64,000 nucleotides of DNA from NCBI RefSeq assembly GCF_003473485.1, contig NC_053043.1, forward strand, positions 6,086,001-6,150,000, written 5' to 3'. How positions within the stretch are numbered: the stretch's first letter is position 1; the number at the start of each line of letters is the position of its first letter. The DNA comes from Medicago truncatula (taxonomy: Eukaryota > Streptophyta > Magnoliopsida > Fabales > Fabaceae). Made by a program: the position numbers and the translations under genes. The notes below the pieces were generated by a model. The model was not told the origin of the DNA, made no database searches, and saw nothing but the letters and a program-made list of their open reading frames with translations. Positions 1 through 11,184 of this stretch are shown piece after piece.

Positions 1-14
1 AAAGTTAACTGTTG

Positions 15-128
15 AGATTTATTTGGCAAATAGAGGAAAATATGAAGGATCAAAACGTACTTTTAATTAATTGTGGGATCAAAATGAAAACTTCAAATTA
101 TTTGAGGGACTATTGGATCAAATAAGCC
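15..128. repeat. terminal inverted repeat of a neighbouring TIR transposon copy
   Basis: This 114-bp stretch is the right-end type of the TIR also seen at 19847-19960. It contains the same TTTATTTGGCAAA start and ends in AATAAGCC. It is inverted relative to 143-256 and separated from it by a 14-bp AT spacer, so the two terminal ends face each other. The body of this copy would lie left of the window. An alternative is a small foldback formed by 15-256 alone. Confidence 0.6.
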
Positions 129-1812
129 TAAAATAAAATATAGGCTTATTAGATCGTTTGGTCCCTTATTTAATTTCATGTTTTCATTTTAGTCCCACAA
201 TTAATAAAATTGGCGTTTTAGTTCCTTATTTTTTCCTCCGTTTGCCAAATAAATCCCTTCCTCAAATAATTAAAACTTCAGTTAGTAAGAGCTCACGTGG
301 CAAAAAAATATCCAGAAAATAAACTTATTCCCTTGTGTTCTTCATCATCTTTAGAAGATTCATGAAAAAAAGCCCAGAAAAAAATATTCATAAAAAAAAA
401 AAAAACTATTACTTTCCTTCGCTCTTCTCTCTCGTTTTCCTTATCTCCACCTTGCTTCTTTTTTCGTTCCATACAGCAACGACAACTCCTTATCTTCATC
501 TTCCTTCTTCTTTTCCTTCGATACATCAACATAAGAAAATTCTCAAAATCAAAACCTTTTTCTCATTAATTAATTTCAATATAACACCTTTTCGTTTTTG
601 GTTTGAGATCCAAAATCTAAAATCAACCCCTTTGAACTCCACACTTTTGATTTCGATTTTGTCTGAGATCCAAAAACTCGTTTTTGTCTTCAAATTAAAA
701 CTTGTTGTTGTTTGAAAACAAAGAGAGGTGATGATGAGAATGAATGAATTTTCGTTTGATTTTGTGTTAGTTGTTGTTGTATGAATAATTTTAGATGGTT
801 GGGTTTGTTGTTGTATGAATTTATTCAACAACTATTTGATGATGAAGAGATGAATCTGGTGTTTGAATCAATATGTGTATGTGTTTTGATTAGTATGGAT
901 TCTTTAGATACAATGGGGAAAAAATGAACAACATGAAAAAAAATTAAAGCCAGGCAGCCACACCAAGCAACATCACTGATTCTATTTTTTTTTCTTTCTT
1001 TCTTTCTCGCAAGCATCTCTATTTGATTCTGTTTTTTTTTCTCTCTCTTTTATTAATTGTATTTTGATGAATAAGATACGATGAGAGAATTGACAGAGAT
1101 TAGTGTAACACCCCGTTTCCCAAAAATCCATTAATTAATAACTCATGCATCAGAGTAATTCCCGAACGGGCATGTCACACTACATTTTCAAAATTTCTTA
1201 AATAGAATATAAAATCTATTTAATAAACATCCTTCAAGTCATTATTAAATTTGCAGCGGAAAATTTGCATCAAAACAACGATAGCAATAGTTTAAATCTC
1301 CATAATTAAATTTTTGGCATAAAGCCTTATCAACATAAATTCAACAACCATAGGGCTACGTCAGCAATATTCAAATTTGATACATAGGAATGAAAAACAA
1401 TAAGAAAATCCCATCCCGTACGTATCAGAGCCCTAGACACTTTGAGCCACCACTTCTAATAAACTTCAATACCTGCAAGTTACCCATACGAAGGGCAACA
1501 ATTCCAAGCAGAAGGGGTGAGATTCACAAACAATAATAATAGATATATAAATCATCAACTTAATTAAATAACGTAATAAGCAACATATAAGTCAACAATA
1601 ATATTCATACTTCTTCGACTTTAATAACTCTTACTAAATCAACCAACAACGACAACAACAACTCGACCACAACAACAATATCTCCCTCAACAACAACGAC
1701 CACAACACAACCTACAACAACGACAATATCACCATCAACGACAACGACAACATCATCCACTACATCAACGACAACGAACGACAGGGTACTATTTTCAACT
1801 CAATGAATGACT

Positions 1813-2035
1813 AAGCATTCCGAGGCATAAGCCCCCAACAATTTGAATGATGAACATTCCAGGGCATGAGCCCTCCACAGATTGAATGATTAACATTCCA
1901 GGGCATGAGCCCTCAACAGATTGAATGACAAGGCATTCCAGGGCATAAGCCCTCAACGGTTGAATGACGAGCATTCCAGGGCATGAGCCCTCAACAGATT
2001 GAATGACAAGGCATTCCAGGGCATGAGCCCTCAAC
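1813..2035. repeat. tandem hairpin units in element A LTR
   Basis: About six units of roughly 35 bp contain ATTCC followed by the stem-loop GGGCATGAGCCC (or a close variant) and a TTGAATGA spacer. The element B LTR has a counterpart at the matching place, three AGCGGTGAGGGCTTCGGTCC-type units at 5771-5880. The block is repeated, interrupted by B, in LTR copies 2 and 3. Its role is unknown. Confidence 0.8.
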
Positions 2036-2559
2036 AGTTTCCTAATCATGAAAGGACTCCACTTGTGTATATCAGCATACAACTCAACTACGACAACGAC
2101 AACATAGGCAACAACAACGACAACGACTGTGCATAATAACTTATGACTTACTCCCCAACTTGGTCAACATCAACAATCTATGACTCCGTTACTTAGAACG
2201 ACAACTTGCAACCTTACAACCTGAACCAACATCTTGTATAATCCAATTGAATGCATGTATGCATACACCAACAATCAGCAGCAAATCATATTCAATCAAC
2301 AGCAACATATAATAACAAGCAGCGAGGCAACAATAATAATAATCATCATATACAACAAGTAGGACTCATATCAACATCTTTCATATTATATAACTATCCC
2401 CTCATTGTTCCTCAACCTAAGTCGACGTCATTAAACATTATAAACATCCTCTCTGAATCTCCGTATAATCAAGAATAACTTCTCCCCTACCTCATGGGTC
2501 TACTCATATCATCACGTGCGACAAATGATCGCCAAATCCTAAACAAGGCTTCTGAAATG

Positions 2560-2880
2560 GGACAACTCGCGAGGCGAGAGGCTCTACTCGCCATGGCGAG
2601 TTAGGGTAAACTACTCACCATTCCATTCTGACACCATTCCAAGTTCAATCTCATTCTAAAACTTTGCCTAATCATTAAGGTATATGTTCAGGCCCTCATA
2701 AACACCCAAGGTTAAACTCACAGCTCAAAAACACGAAATCTTGCAAGCTCTCTGCCCACACTCGCCACGGCGAGTAAACTTGCTCGCTATGGCGAGCTGC
2801 GAAATGCAACTCGCGAGGCGAGCGATGATCTTCATCACTCGCTATGGCGAGGATCATCACTCGGGAGGCGAGCGATGAAT
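2560..2880. repeat. cluster of CTCGCCATGGCGAG-type palindromes in LTR A
   Basis: Exact or near-exact copies of the perfect 14-bp palindrome CTCGCCATGGCGAG and of CTCGCGAGGCGAG are scattered through an otherwise AT-rich LTR. Seven or eight units are visible, several with single mismatches (CTCGCCACGGCGAG, CTCGCTATGGCGAG). Equivalent clusters lie at 13955-14270 and 18660-18995. Confidence 0.85.
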
Positions 2881-3479
2881 AACAGTACGGCCAGGTTACA
2901 GTTTTTCTCAAAAATTCACCCAAACCCATTGTTCTAACCTTAAAACTGATTCTAAACATCAATATATGAAACATTTAAGGTCTGTTCATCATTTCTACAT
3001 CAATTCACCCTAATTCCATCGTTTAATCATCAATTCTCATCATAACCCTAATTCCCAATTCTCCAAATTTATTCATAACTTTGGTTAAAACATAATCAGA
3101 ATCATATACACTAAAATTAATGTAAGTTAGCCTCACCCTTACCTTAGATAATCGAAATCGCAGCCCTTCTTGGTTCTCTTCCCTTTTCTTGACTTTTCTC
3201 CCTTTTCTCTGTTGTACGTAAAAACTGCTTTCCTCACTTCTATTTTCTAATTCTTTTATAAATATAATCTTCCCAATATTCACTTTACTCCCCTAAGTTT
3301 ACTTAATTCTCGTAAAACCCCCAAACTCCAATTAAATCCTATTTCTCACTTATTCTATTAAATACTAAAAATAGCCATTTAATAAAATACACCACACCAC
3401 AAATCAACATAAATGATTTAAAAATCATATAAAGGACTTTAAATAACTGAAAATAATTAAATAAAATTGGGGCGTTACA

Positions 3480-3655
3480 ACTCTCCCCAACTTTAGAATT
3501 TTCGTCCTCGAAAATATACCTCTAAAACATGACCCTGCACCACAAACAACAATCAGAACAATTAACAAAACAACATTAGAGTTGACACTCTATCCTAGGT
3601 GGCTCAACACGACTCTACTACTTGGTCGGACGGACCAACCTGCTCTGATACCAAT
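3480..3655 (-). other. element A internal segment 1 (PBS and PPT only)
   Basis: The 176 bp hold a tRNA-iMet-type primer binding site, TGGTATCAGAGC on the minus strand (3642-3653), and at the other end the GTTGGGGAGAGT polypurine region (about 3480-3495) preceded by a TTTCGAGGACGAAAA box. These match the start and end of the internal region of element B, with all gag-pol sequence missing. An identical-length copy lies at 14872-15047. Confidence 0.85.
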
Positions 3656-4499
3656 TGTAACACCCCGTTTCCCAAAAATCCATTAATTAATAACTCATGC
3701 ATCAGAGTAATTCCCGAACGGGCATGTCACACTACATTTTCAAAATTTCTTAAATAGAATATAAAATCTATTTAATAAACATCCTTCAAGTCATTATTAA
3801 ATTTGCAGCGGAAAATTTGCATCAAAACAACGATAGCAATAGTTTAAATCTCCATAATTAAATTTTTGGCATAAAGCCTTATCAACATAAATTCAACAAC
3901 CATAGGGCTACGTCAGCAATATTCAAATTTGATACATAGGAATGAAAAACAATAAGAAAATCCCATCCCGTACGTATCAGAGCCCTAGACACTTTGAGCC
4001 ACCACTTCTAATAAACTTAAATACCTGCAAGTTACCCATACGAAGGGCAACAATTCCAAGCAGAAGGGGTGAGATTCACAAACAATAATAATAGATATAT
4101 AAATCATCAACTTAATTAAATAACGTAATAAGCAACATATAAGTCAACAATAATATTCATACTTCTTCGACTTTAATAACTCTTACTAAATCAACCAACA
4201 ACGACAACAACAACTCGACCACAACAACAATATCTCCCTCAACAACAACGACCACAACACAACCTACAACAACGACAATATCACCATCAACGACAACGAC
4301 AACATCATCCACTACATCAACGACAACGAACGACAGGGTACTATTTTCAACTCAATGAATGACTAAGCATTCCGAGGCATAAGCCCCCAACAATTTGAAT
4401 GATGAACATTCCAGGGCATGAGCCCTCCACAGATTGAATGATTAACATTCCAGGGCATGAGCCCTCAACAGATTGAATGACAAGGCATTCCAGGGCATA

Positions 4500-6645
4500 T
4501 GTAACGCCCTAGTTATTTATTTAATTATTTTATTATGTGGAGTATATATATATATATATATTATTATATATGATGTTGGTGATTTATGTGGAGTATATGC
4601 ATGTATTTATATATATGTGATTTTTGGATGTTTTATGTGATGTATTATTTTAATATATGGTTTATTATATAATAATTAAAATAAGTATGAAATAGTAATT
4701 ATTTTGAGGTTTGGGGAAATAATAGGAGTTACTTGAAATTAAAGGAGTTAAGTCTAATAAAGGGGAGTTGGGAAGGCAGTTAAGATAGAAAGTTAGAGTC
4801 AGAAACACTTTTACGTGAAACTGACAGTTTTGGGAGAAAGGAGGGAAGAGCAAGAGAGAACCAAGAATTGATCATTGCTGTGCATTTCTTCTTCAATTTC
4901 TAAGGTAAGGGTGAGGTTTACTTCAATAGTATAGAATTTAAAGTCTGATTTTGAGTTTAATAGGTTTTGGTAAAAATTGGGGATTTTGGGTTTTATGATG
5001 AATTTGTTGTTTTTGAAGTTGTAAGCATGAAATTGATGTTAGAAATAGGTTCTAGTTGCACACAGAAAGTTAATTTGCATCTGTAAACTGATTTGGGGAG
5101 TGATTGGAAGAAAAATGGGATTTTTGGGTAAAACCAGTTTTCTGCCCGTACAGAAGTTCATCGCTCGCCTCGCGAGTAGCTGTGCTCGCCATGGCGAGTG
5201 AGCAACTTCATAGCTCGCCTCGCGAGCAGTCCAACTCGCCATGGCGAGTAAGCCCAGACAAAACTTAATTTTGAAAAGTTGTTATAAGATGTTTTGGGGA
5301 TGGTTTAAGGTACCTAGATGATAATAAAGATGAATGGTGAAAGTTTTAGGTTAAAAAGATGAATAGGGAGCTTAGAATTGGAGTTTGGGTGAGAAAATGT
5401 CACTTTTCCCGAGAGTACCTGATTTTCACTCGCCTCGAGTTCGCCTTGAACTCGCCATGGCGAGCTAGTGTTTTTGTGAACTCGCCATGGCGAGCAGATG
5501 TGCTCGCGAGGCGAGCTACTCAGTTCCTGAATGTTGAATTTCGTGTTTGAATGGTAGTACCTTAATGTTGTTGTGTTGAGCATAGTTTCATGTAATTATG
5601 CATTATTTTGATTGATTGAATTGCTGGATTTGATGCTGATTGATGATGATGAATGCATTGTATGTTTAATTGTTAATCATACATGTTAGTTAAGTGGAGT
5701 CACATGGAGTTGCATTGCATGGTCAGTTGTATGTAGATATACACAGTAGGTCCATTGCATATGCATAAAAACAGCGGTGAGGGCTTCGGTCCTGGAGTAC
5801 TAGTTACTCAAACAGCGGTGAGGGCTTCGGTCCTGATGAATGCTTTAACCATTCAAAAGCGGTGAGGGCCTCGGTCCTGATTGGTACCACATGCATAATT
5901 GCATCTCATTAAGAAGTCTAAGATAGTGTCTTAGCAGTGGTCATGTCATTTGCATGAGTCGTGGTTGTCATTTCAGTTACTATCTGATTGATGAGGTTGA
6001 GGAAGTATGTACATTTATATATATATGTATTCTTTGTGAATATGGTGTGTTGTTGATGTGATTAGTAATATGTACATTGTATACATACTTGCTACGTGGA
6101 TTATGATGTTGATGTTGTTGTGGCTTGTGAATAAATATTGATGGTTGCAAGTTAATATATTTGAAGTTATAGGGTGTTAGATTCATTTGATGATTTTAAT
6201 ATCTATATTTGTTGTTGTGAATCTCACCCCTTCTGCTTGAAAATGTTGCCCTTCCTATGGGTAACTTGCAGGTGATCCTGAGTAGTTGGTGGTGGCTCAG
6301 TGTCGTGTCTAGGGCTCTGATACGTGGGATGGGATCTGTTATTCATTTATTTGTTGTTTTCCTCCTATGTATCAATTTTGGAACTTGATGATGTGGCCCT
6401 TTGATGGTTGATGTTGTTGTTAGGCTTTATGCCAAGATATTATTTGAAGAATTTTAACCGTTGTTGTGGTTATTTAAAATGCAAATTTTCCGCTGCATAA
6501 TTTTTGGAAGTTATTAAACATGTTGAATTAAATAGTTTTATTTTCTATTTAAGAAATTTAGAAATGGTGATGTAGCATGCCCGTATGGTGTTTAACTCTG
6601 ATGATTAATTGTTATTTTATTACTTTTGGGTAACGGGGTGTTACA
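4500..6645 (+). repeat. element B 5' LTR
   Basis: The LTR starts TGTAACGCCC and ends GGGGTGTTACA. It contains (TA)9 near 4542, two palindrome clusters (5160-5253 and 5428-5521) and three GAGGGCTTCGGTCCTG repeat units (5771-5880). At every site where the two LTRs of B differ, the solo LTR at 15892-18040 matches the 3' LTR, so the differences probably arose in this copy. Confidence 0.93.
5160..5521. repeat. palindrome clusters in element B 5' LTR
   Basis: Two groups (5160-5253, 5428-5521) contain four exact CTCGCCATGGCGAG palindromes and several CTCGCCTCGCGAG / CTCGCGAGGCGAG units within AT-rich sequence. The same motif types occur in the LTRs of element A although the rest of the LTRs has diverged. 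The 3' LTR and the solo LTR carry the same clusters (11847-12207 and 16554-16914). Confidence 0.85.
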
Positions 6646-6648
6646 AAT

Positions 6649-6660
6649 TGGTATCAGAGC
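6649..6660 (+). promoter_or_regulatory. element B primer binding site, initiator-Met tRNA type
   Basis: TGGTATCAGAGC begins three bases after the 5' LTR and is complementary to the 3' end of plant initiator methionine tRNA. This is the usual primer of chromoviruses. Confidence 0.9.
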
Positions 6661-6778
6661 AGGTTGGTCCGTCCGGCCAAGTAGTAGAGTCTTGTTGAGC
6701 CACCTAGGATAGAGTGTCAACTTTATTGTTGCTTTTTGTCGTTGTTCTGAGTTGTTGTTTGTCGTGTAGAATCTCGAG

Positions 6779-9700
6779 ATGACTGGAAGTAGTGATGCTG
6801 CTCTTGTTGCTGCGCTTGAGGCTGTAGCTCAAGCTGTTCAACAGCAACCTAAGGCTGAGACTGGTGGTGATGGAACCAGGATGCTTGAGACTTTCCTGAG
6901 GAATCATCCACCAACTTTCAAGGGTAGGTATGATCCTGACGGTGCTCAGAAGTGGCTGAAGGAAATTGAAAGGATTTTCAGGGTCATGCAGTGTTCCGAG
7001 GTTCAGAAGGTGCGGTTTGGGACGCACATGCTAGCTGAGGAGGCTGATGATTGGTGGGTGAGTTTGCTGCCTGTGTTGGAACAGGGTGATGCTGTGGTTA
7101 CCTGGGCCATGTTCAGGAAGGAGTTCCTAGGCAGGTATTTTCCAGAAGATGTCAGAGGTAAGAAGGAGATAGAATTTCTGGAGTTGAAACAGGGTGACAT
7201 GTCTGTCACAGAGTATGCTGCAAAGTTTGTGGAGCTTGCCACATTCTATCCTCATTATAGTGCGGAGACGGCTGAGTTCTCCAAGTGTATCAAATTTGAG
7301 AATGGGCTGAGGGCTGACATCAAAAGAGCCATTGGATATCAACAGATCAGAGTCTTTTCTGAGTTGGTTAACAAGTGTAGGATTTATGAAGAAGACACTA
7401 AGGCTCATTATAAGATTATGAGTGACAGGAGGGGTAAGGGACAACAGAATCGTCCTAAGCCTTACAGTGCTCCTGCCGACAAGGGAAAGCAGAGGATGGG
7501 TGATGATAGGAGGCCCAAGAGGAGAGATGCTCCAGCTGAGATTGTTTGTTACAAGTGTGGCGAGAAAGGCCACAAGAGTAATGTTTGTGGTAGAGATGAT
7601 AGAAAGTGCTTCAGGTGTGGTCAGAAGGGTCACAACTTAGCTGAATGCAAGCGTGGGGACGTTGTCTGTTACAACTGCAATGGGGAAGGCCATATTAGTT
7701 CGCAGTGTCCTGAGCCGAAGAAGACTAGAATTGGTGGGAAGGTGTTTGCTTTGACTGGTACGCAGACTCCTAATGAGGACCGACTTATCAGAGGTACTTG
7801 TTTCTTTAATAGTACTCCTTTAATTGCTATTATTGATACTGGTGCTACTCACTGTTTTATTGCTATTGAATGTGCTTATAAGTTGGGTTTGGATATATCT
7901 GATATGAAAGGGGAAATGGTTGTTGAAACTCCAGCTAAGGGTTCAGTAACCACTTCTCTTGTTTGTCTGCGGTGTCCCATTTCTATGTTTGGTAGAGATT
8001 TCGTGATTGACTTAGTTTGCCTGCCGTTGACGGGTATGGATGTTATCTTTGGTATGAATTGGTTAGAATATAATCGGGTTCATATCAACTGCTTTAGTAA
8101 GACGGTACATTTCTCTTCTGCTGAAGAAGAAGGTGAGGTTGAGCTTCTGTCTACGAAACAGATGAAACAGTTTGAACGTGATGGTATCCTGATGTATTCT
8201 CTAATGGCACAATTGTCGTTAGAAAATCAAGCTGTGGTTGATGGTTTACCGGTAGTGAATGAATTCCCAGAAGTGTTCCCTGATGAGATTCCTGATGTAC
8301 CGTCGGAGAGGGAGGTTGAATTTTCAATTGATCTTGTTCCAGGAACTAAGCCGGTGTCGATGGCACCGTACCGTATGTCAGCTTCTGAGTTGGCTGAGTT
8401 GAAGAAACAGTTGGAGGACCTGTTAGATAAGAAGTTTGTAAGACCCAGTGTTTCGCCTTGGGGAGCACCGGTGTTGTTGGTAAAGAAGAAGGATGGTAGT
8501 ATGAGATTGTGTATAGATTACCGTCAGTTGAACAAAGTTACGATCAAGAACAGATATCCGCTTCCTAGAATTGACGACTTGATGGATCAATTGGTTGGTG
8601 CTAAGATATTTAGTAAGATAGATTTGAGGTCCGGTTATCATCAGATAAAAGTGAAGGATGAGGATATGCAGAAGACGGCCTTTAGGACACGTTATGGTCA
8701 TTACGAGTACAAAGTGATGCCTTTCGGTGTTACTAATGCGCCTGGTGTTTTTATGGAGTACATGAACCGAATTTTCCATGCTTTTCTGGATAAGTTTGTT
8801 GTGGTGTTTATTGATGATATCTTAATCTATTCCAAGAATGAGGAGGAGCATGCGGAGCATCTGAGAATTGTATTGCAAGTGTTGAAGGAAAAGAGGTTGT
8901 ATGCTAAGTTATCAAAATGTGAGTTCTGGTTAAATGAAGTAAGTTTTCTGGGTCACATTATTTCTGGTAGTGGTATTGCAGTGGATCCTTCAAAGGTTGA
9001 TGCGGTATCACAATGGGAGACTCCGAAGTCGGTAACTGAGATCAGAAGTTTTCTGGGTTTGGCTGGTTATTACCGCAGGTTCATAGAAGGGTTTTCGAAG
9101 TTGGCTCTTCCGTTGACACAGTTGACCTGTAAGGGTAAACCTTTTGTGTGGGATGCTCAGTGTGAGAGTAGTTTCAATGAATTGAAGCGAAGATTGACAA
9201 CTGCTCCTGTTTTGATTTTGCCTAAACCAGAAGAACCGTTTGTTGTGTACTGTGATGCATCTAAGCTGGGCTTAGGTGGTGTTCTGATGCAAGATGGTAA
9301 AGTGGTAGCATATGCTTCTAGGCAGTTACGTGTTCATGAAAAGAATTATCCTACACATGACCTGGAGTTAGCTGCGGTGGTTTTTGTTTTGAAAATTTGG
9401 AGGCATTATTTGTACGGATCCAGATTTGAGGTGTTCAGTGATCATAAAAGTTTGAAATATTTATTTGACCAGAAGGAACTGAACATGAGGCAGAGGAGGT
9501 GGTTAGAGTTACTGAAGGATTTTGATTTTGGCTTGAATTACCATCCTGGTAAGGCCAATGTGGTTGCTGATGCTTTGAGTAGGAAAACTTTGCACATGTC
9601 TGCTTTGATGGTGAAAGAGTTTGAGTTGTTAGAACAGTTCAGAGACATGAGCCTTGTCTGTGAGTTGTCACCCCAAAGTATTCAGTTGGGAATGTTGAAA

Positions 9701-11143
9701 ATTGATAGTAACTTTTTGAATAGTATCCGAGAAGCTCAGAAAGAGGATTTGAAGTTTGTTGATTTGTTGACTTCTGGTAGTGGCACTGAGGATAGCGATT
9801 TCAAAGTTGATGATCAGGGTGTTCTGAGGTTCAGAGGTAGAGTTTGTATTCCTGACAATGAAGAGTTGAAGAAGTTGATTCTTGAGGAGAGTCACAAGAG
9901 TAGGTTGAGTATTCACCCAGGGGCTACAAAAATGTATCATGATTTGAATAAACTGTTTTGGTGGTCCGGTATGAAAAGAGATGTTGCTCAGTTTGTTTAT
10001 GCATGTTTGATTTGTCAGAAGTCTAAGGTTGAGCATCAGAAGCCTGCAGGGTTGTTGACACCGTTAGATGTACCAGAGTGGAAGTGGGACAGTATCTCTA
10101 TGGATTTTGTAACGAGTTTACCGAACACTCCGAGAGGGCATGACGCTATTTGGGTTGTTGTCGACCGGTTGACGAAGTCGGCACATTTCATTCCTATTAA
10201 TATCAGTTATCCGGTAGCACAGTTAGCAGAGATTTATATTCACAGTGTGGTGAAGCTTCATGGTGTTCCGTCTAGCATTGTGTCGGATAGAGATCCGAGG
10301 TTCACTTCTAGGTTCTGGAAAAGTTTACAGGACGCTTTGGGTTCAAAGTTGAAGTTGAGTTCGGCTTATCATCCTCAAACAGATGGTCAGTCGGAGAGGA
10401 CAATTCAATCATTGGAAGATTTGTTGAGGGTGTGTGTGCTTGAGCAAGGTGGAGCTTGGGACAGTCACTTGCCTTTGATTGAATTTACTTATAACAACAG
10501 CTATCACTCGAGTATTGGTATGGCACCGTTCGAAGCCTTGTATGGTCGGAGGTGTAGGACTCCTTTATGCTGGTTTGAGTCGGGTGAAAGTGTTGTGTTG
10601 GGACCGGATTTGGTGCATGAGACTACTGAGAAAGTCAGGTTGATAAGAGAAAAGATGAAAGCTTCGCAGAGTCGGCAGAAGAGTTACCATGACAAGCGAA
10701 GAAAGGATCTTGAATTTCAGGAGGGTGATCATGTTTTTCTGAGAGTCACTCCTTTGACGGGTGTTGGACGTGCCTTGAAGTCGAGGAAGTTGACTCCTAA
10801 GTTTATTGGTCCATATCAGATTTCAGAGAGAGTTGGTACTGTGGCATATAGAGTTGGGTTGCCACCACATCTTTCGAACTTGCACGATGTGTTTCATGTT
10901 TCTCAGCTTCGGAAGTATGTTGCGGATCCTTCTCATGTGATTCCGAGGGATGATGATGTACAGGTCAGAGACAACCTGACAGTTGAGACTATGCCATTGA
11001 GGATCGATGACAGAAAGGTGAAGTCCTTGAGAGGTAAAGAGATACCTCTTGTGAGGGTCGTTTGGGGTGGAGCGACTGGTGAAAGTTTGACCTGGGAGCT
11101 GGAGAGTAAGATGCGGGAGTCGTATCCGGAGTTGTTTGCTTGA
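6779..11143 (+). CDS. element B gag-pol polyprotein, 1454 aa, intact
   Basis: A single open frame makes capsid and replication enzymes of a Ty3/gypsy retrotransposon. Domains in order: gag core (about residues 55-150); three CCHC zinc knuckles (257-270, 277-290, 297-310); aspartic protease with D353-T-G-A; reverse transcriptase with YRQLNK at 581 and the catalytic FIDD at 677-680; RNase H with D826; integrase with zinc ligands H1046, H1054, C1076, C1079 and catalytic D1109, D1170, E1206, which gives the canonical D-D-35-E spacing. The tail (about 1400-1454, ending near SYPELFA) resembles the chromodomain-like end of Tekay-type elements, which directs integration to heterochromatin. No frameshift or stop is present. 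The start codon follows the leader by 133 bp and is the first good ATG. Confidence 0.95.
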   Translation: MTGSSDAALVAALEAVAQAVQQQPKAETGGDGTRMLETFLRNHPPTFKGRYDPDGAQKWLKEIERIFRVMQCSEVQKVRFGTHMLAEEADDWWVSLLPVLEQGDAVVTWAMFRKEFLGRYFPEDVRGKKEIEFLELKQGDMSVTEYAAKFVELATFYPHYSAETAEFSKCIKFENGLRADIKRAIGYQQIRVFSELVNKCRIYEEDTKAHYKIMSDRRGKGQQNRPKPYSAPADKGKQRMGDDRRPKRRDAPAEIVCYKCGEKGHKSNVCGRDDRKCFRCGQKGHNLAECKRGDVVCYNCNGEGHISSQCPEPKKTRIGGKVFALTGTQTPNEDRLIRGTCFFNSTPLIAIIDTGATHCFIAIECAYKLGLDISDMKGEMVVETPAKGSVTTSLVCLRCPISMFGRDFVIDLVCLPLTGMDVIFGMNWLEYNRVHINCFSKTVHFSSAEEEGEVELLSTKQMKQFERDGILMYSLMAQLSLENQAVVDGLPVVNEFPEVFPDEIPDVPSEREVEFSIDLVPGTKPVSMAPYRMSASELAELKKQLEDLLDKKFVRPSVSPWGAPVLLVKKKDGSMRLCIDYRQLNKVTIKNRYPLPRIDDLMDQLVGAKIFSKIDLRSGYHQIKVKDEDMQKTAFRTRYGHYEYKVMPFGVTNAPGVFMEYMNRIFHAFLDKFVVVFIDDILIYSKNEEEHAEHLRIVLQVLKEKRLYAKLSKCEFWLNEVSFLGHIISGSGIAVDPSKVDAVSQWETPKSVTEIRSFLGLAGYYRRFIEGFSKLALPLTQLTCKGKPFVWDAQCESSFNELKRRLTTAPVLILPKPEEPFVVYCDASKLGLGGVLMQDGKVVAYASRQLRVHEKNYPTHDLELAAVVFVLKIWRHYLYGSRFEVFSDHKSLKYLFDQKELNMRQRRWLELLKDFDFGLNYHPGKANVVADALSRKTLHMSALMVKEFELLEQFRDMSLVCELSPQSIQLGMLKIDSNFLNSIREAQKEDLKFVDLLTSGSGTEDSDFKVDDQGVLRFRGRVCIPDNEELKKLILEESHKSRLSIHPGATKMYHDLNKLFWWSGMKRDVAQFVYACLICQKSKVEHQKPAGLLTPLDVPEWKWDSISMDFVTSLPNTPRGHDAIWVVVDRLTKSAHFIPINISYPVAQLAEIYIHSVVKLHGVPSSIVSDRDPRFTSRFWKSLQDALGSKLKLSSAYHPQTDGQSERTIQSLEDLLRVCVLEQGGAWDSHLPLIEFTYNNSYHSSIGMAPFEALYGRRCRTPLCWFESGESVVLGPDLVHETTEKVRLIREKMKASQSRQKSYHDKRRKDLEFQEGDHVFLRVTPLTGVGRALKSRKLTPKFIGPYQISERVGTVAYRVGLPPHLSNLHDVFHVSQLRKYVADPSHVIPRDDDVQVRDNLTVETMPLRIDDRKVKSLRGKEIPLVRVVWGGATGESLTWELESKMRESYPELFA

Positions 11144-11170
11144 GGTAAGATTTCGAGGACGAAATTCTGT

Positions 11171-11184
11171 AATTTGGGGAGAGT
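11171..11184 (+). promoter_or_regulatory. element B polypurine tract
   Basis: AATTTGGGGAGAGT directly precedes the 3' LTR and would prime second-strand synthesis. The GATTTCGAGGACGAAATTC box just upstream is shared with element A. Confidence 0.8.

Larger units (their letters stand above)
1104..3479 (-). repeat. element A LTR copy 1 (uninterrupted)
   Basis: This 2376-bp LTR lacks the B insertion and so shows the empty site (around 1935). It differs from copy 2 by one substitution I could see (position 1467) and one C in a C-run near 3290. It contains hairpin-type tandem repeats (1813-2035), CAA-rich stretches and a cluster of GC-rich palindromes (2560-2880). Short open frames here recur at the same places in the other copies and are not genes. 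Confidence 0.9.
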
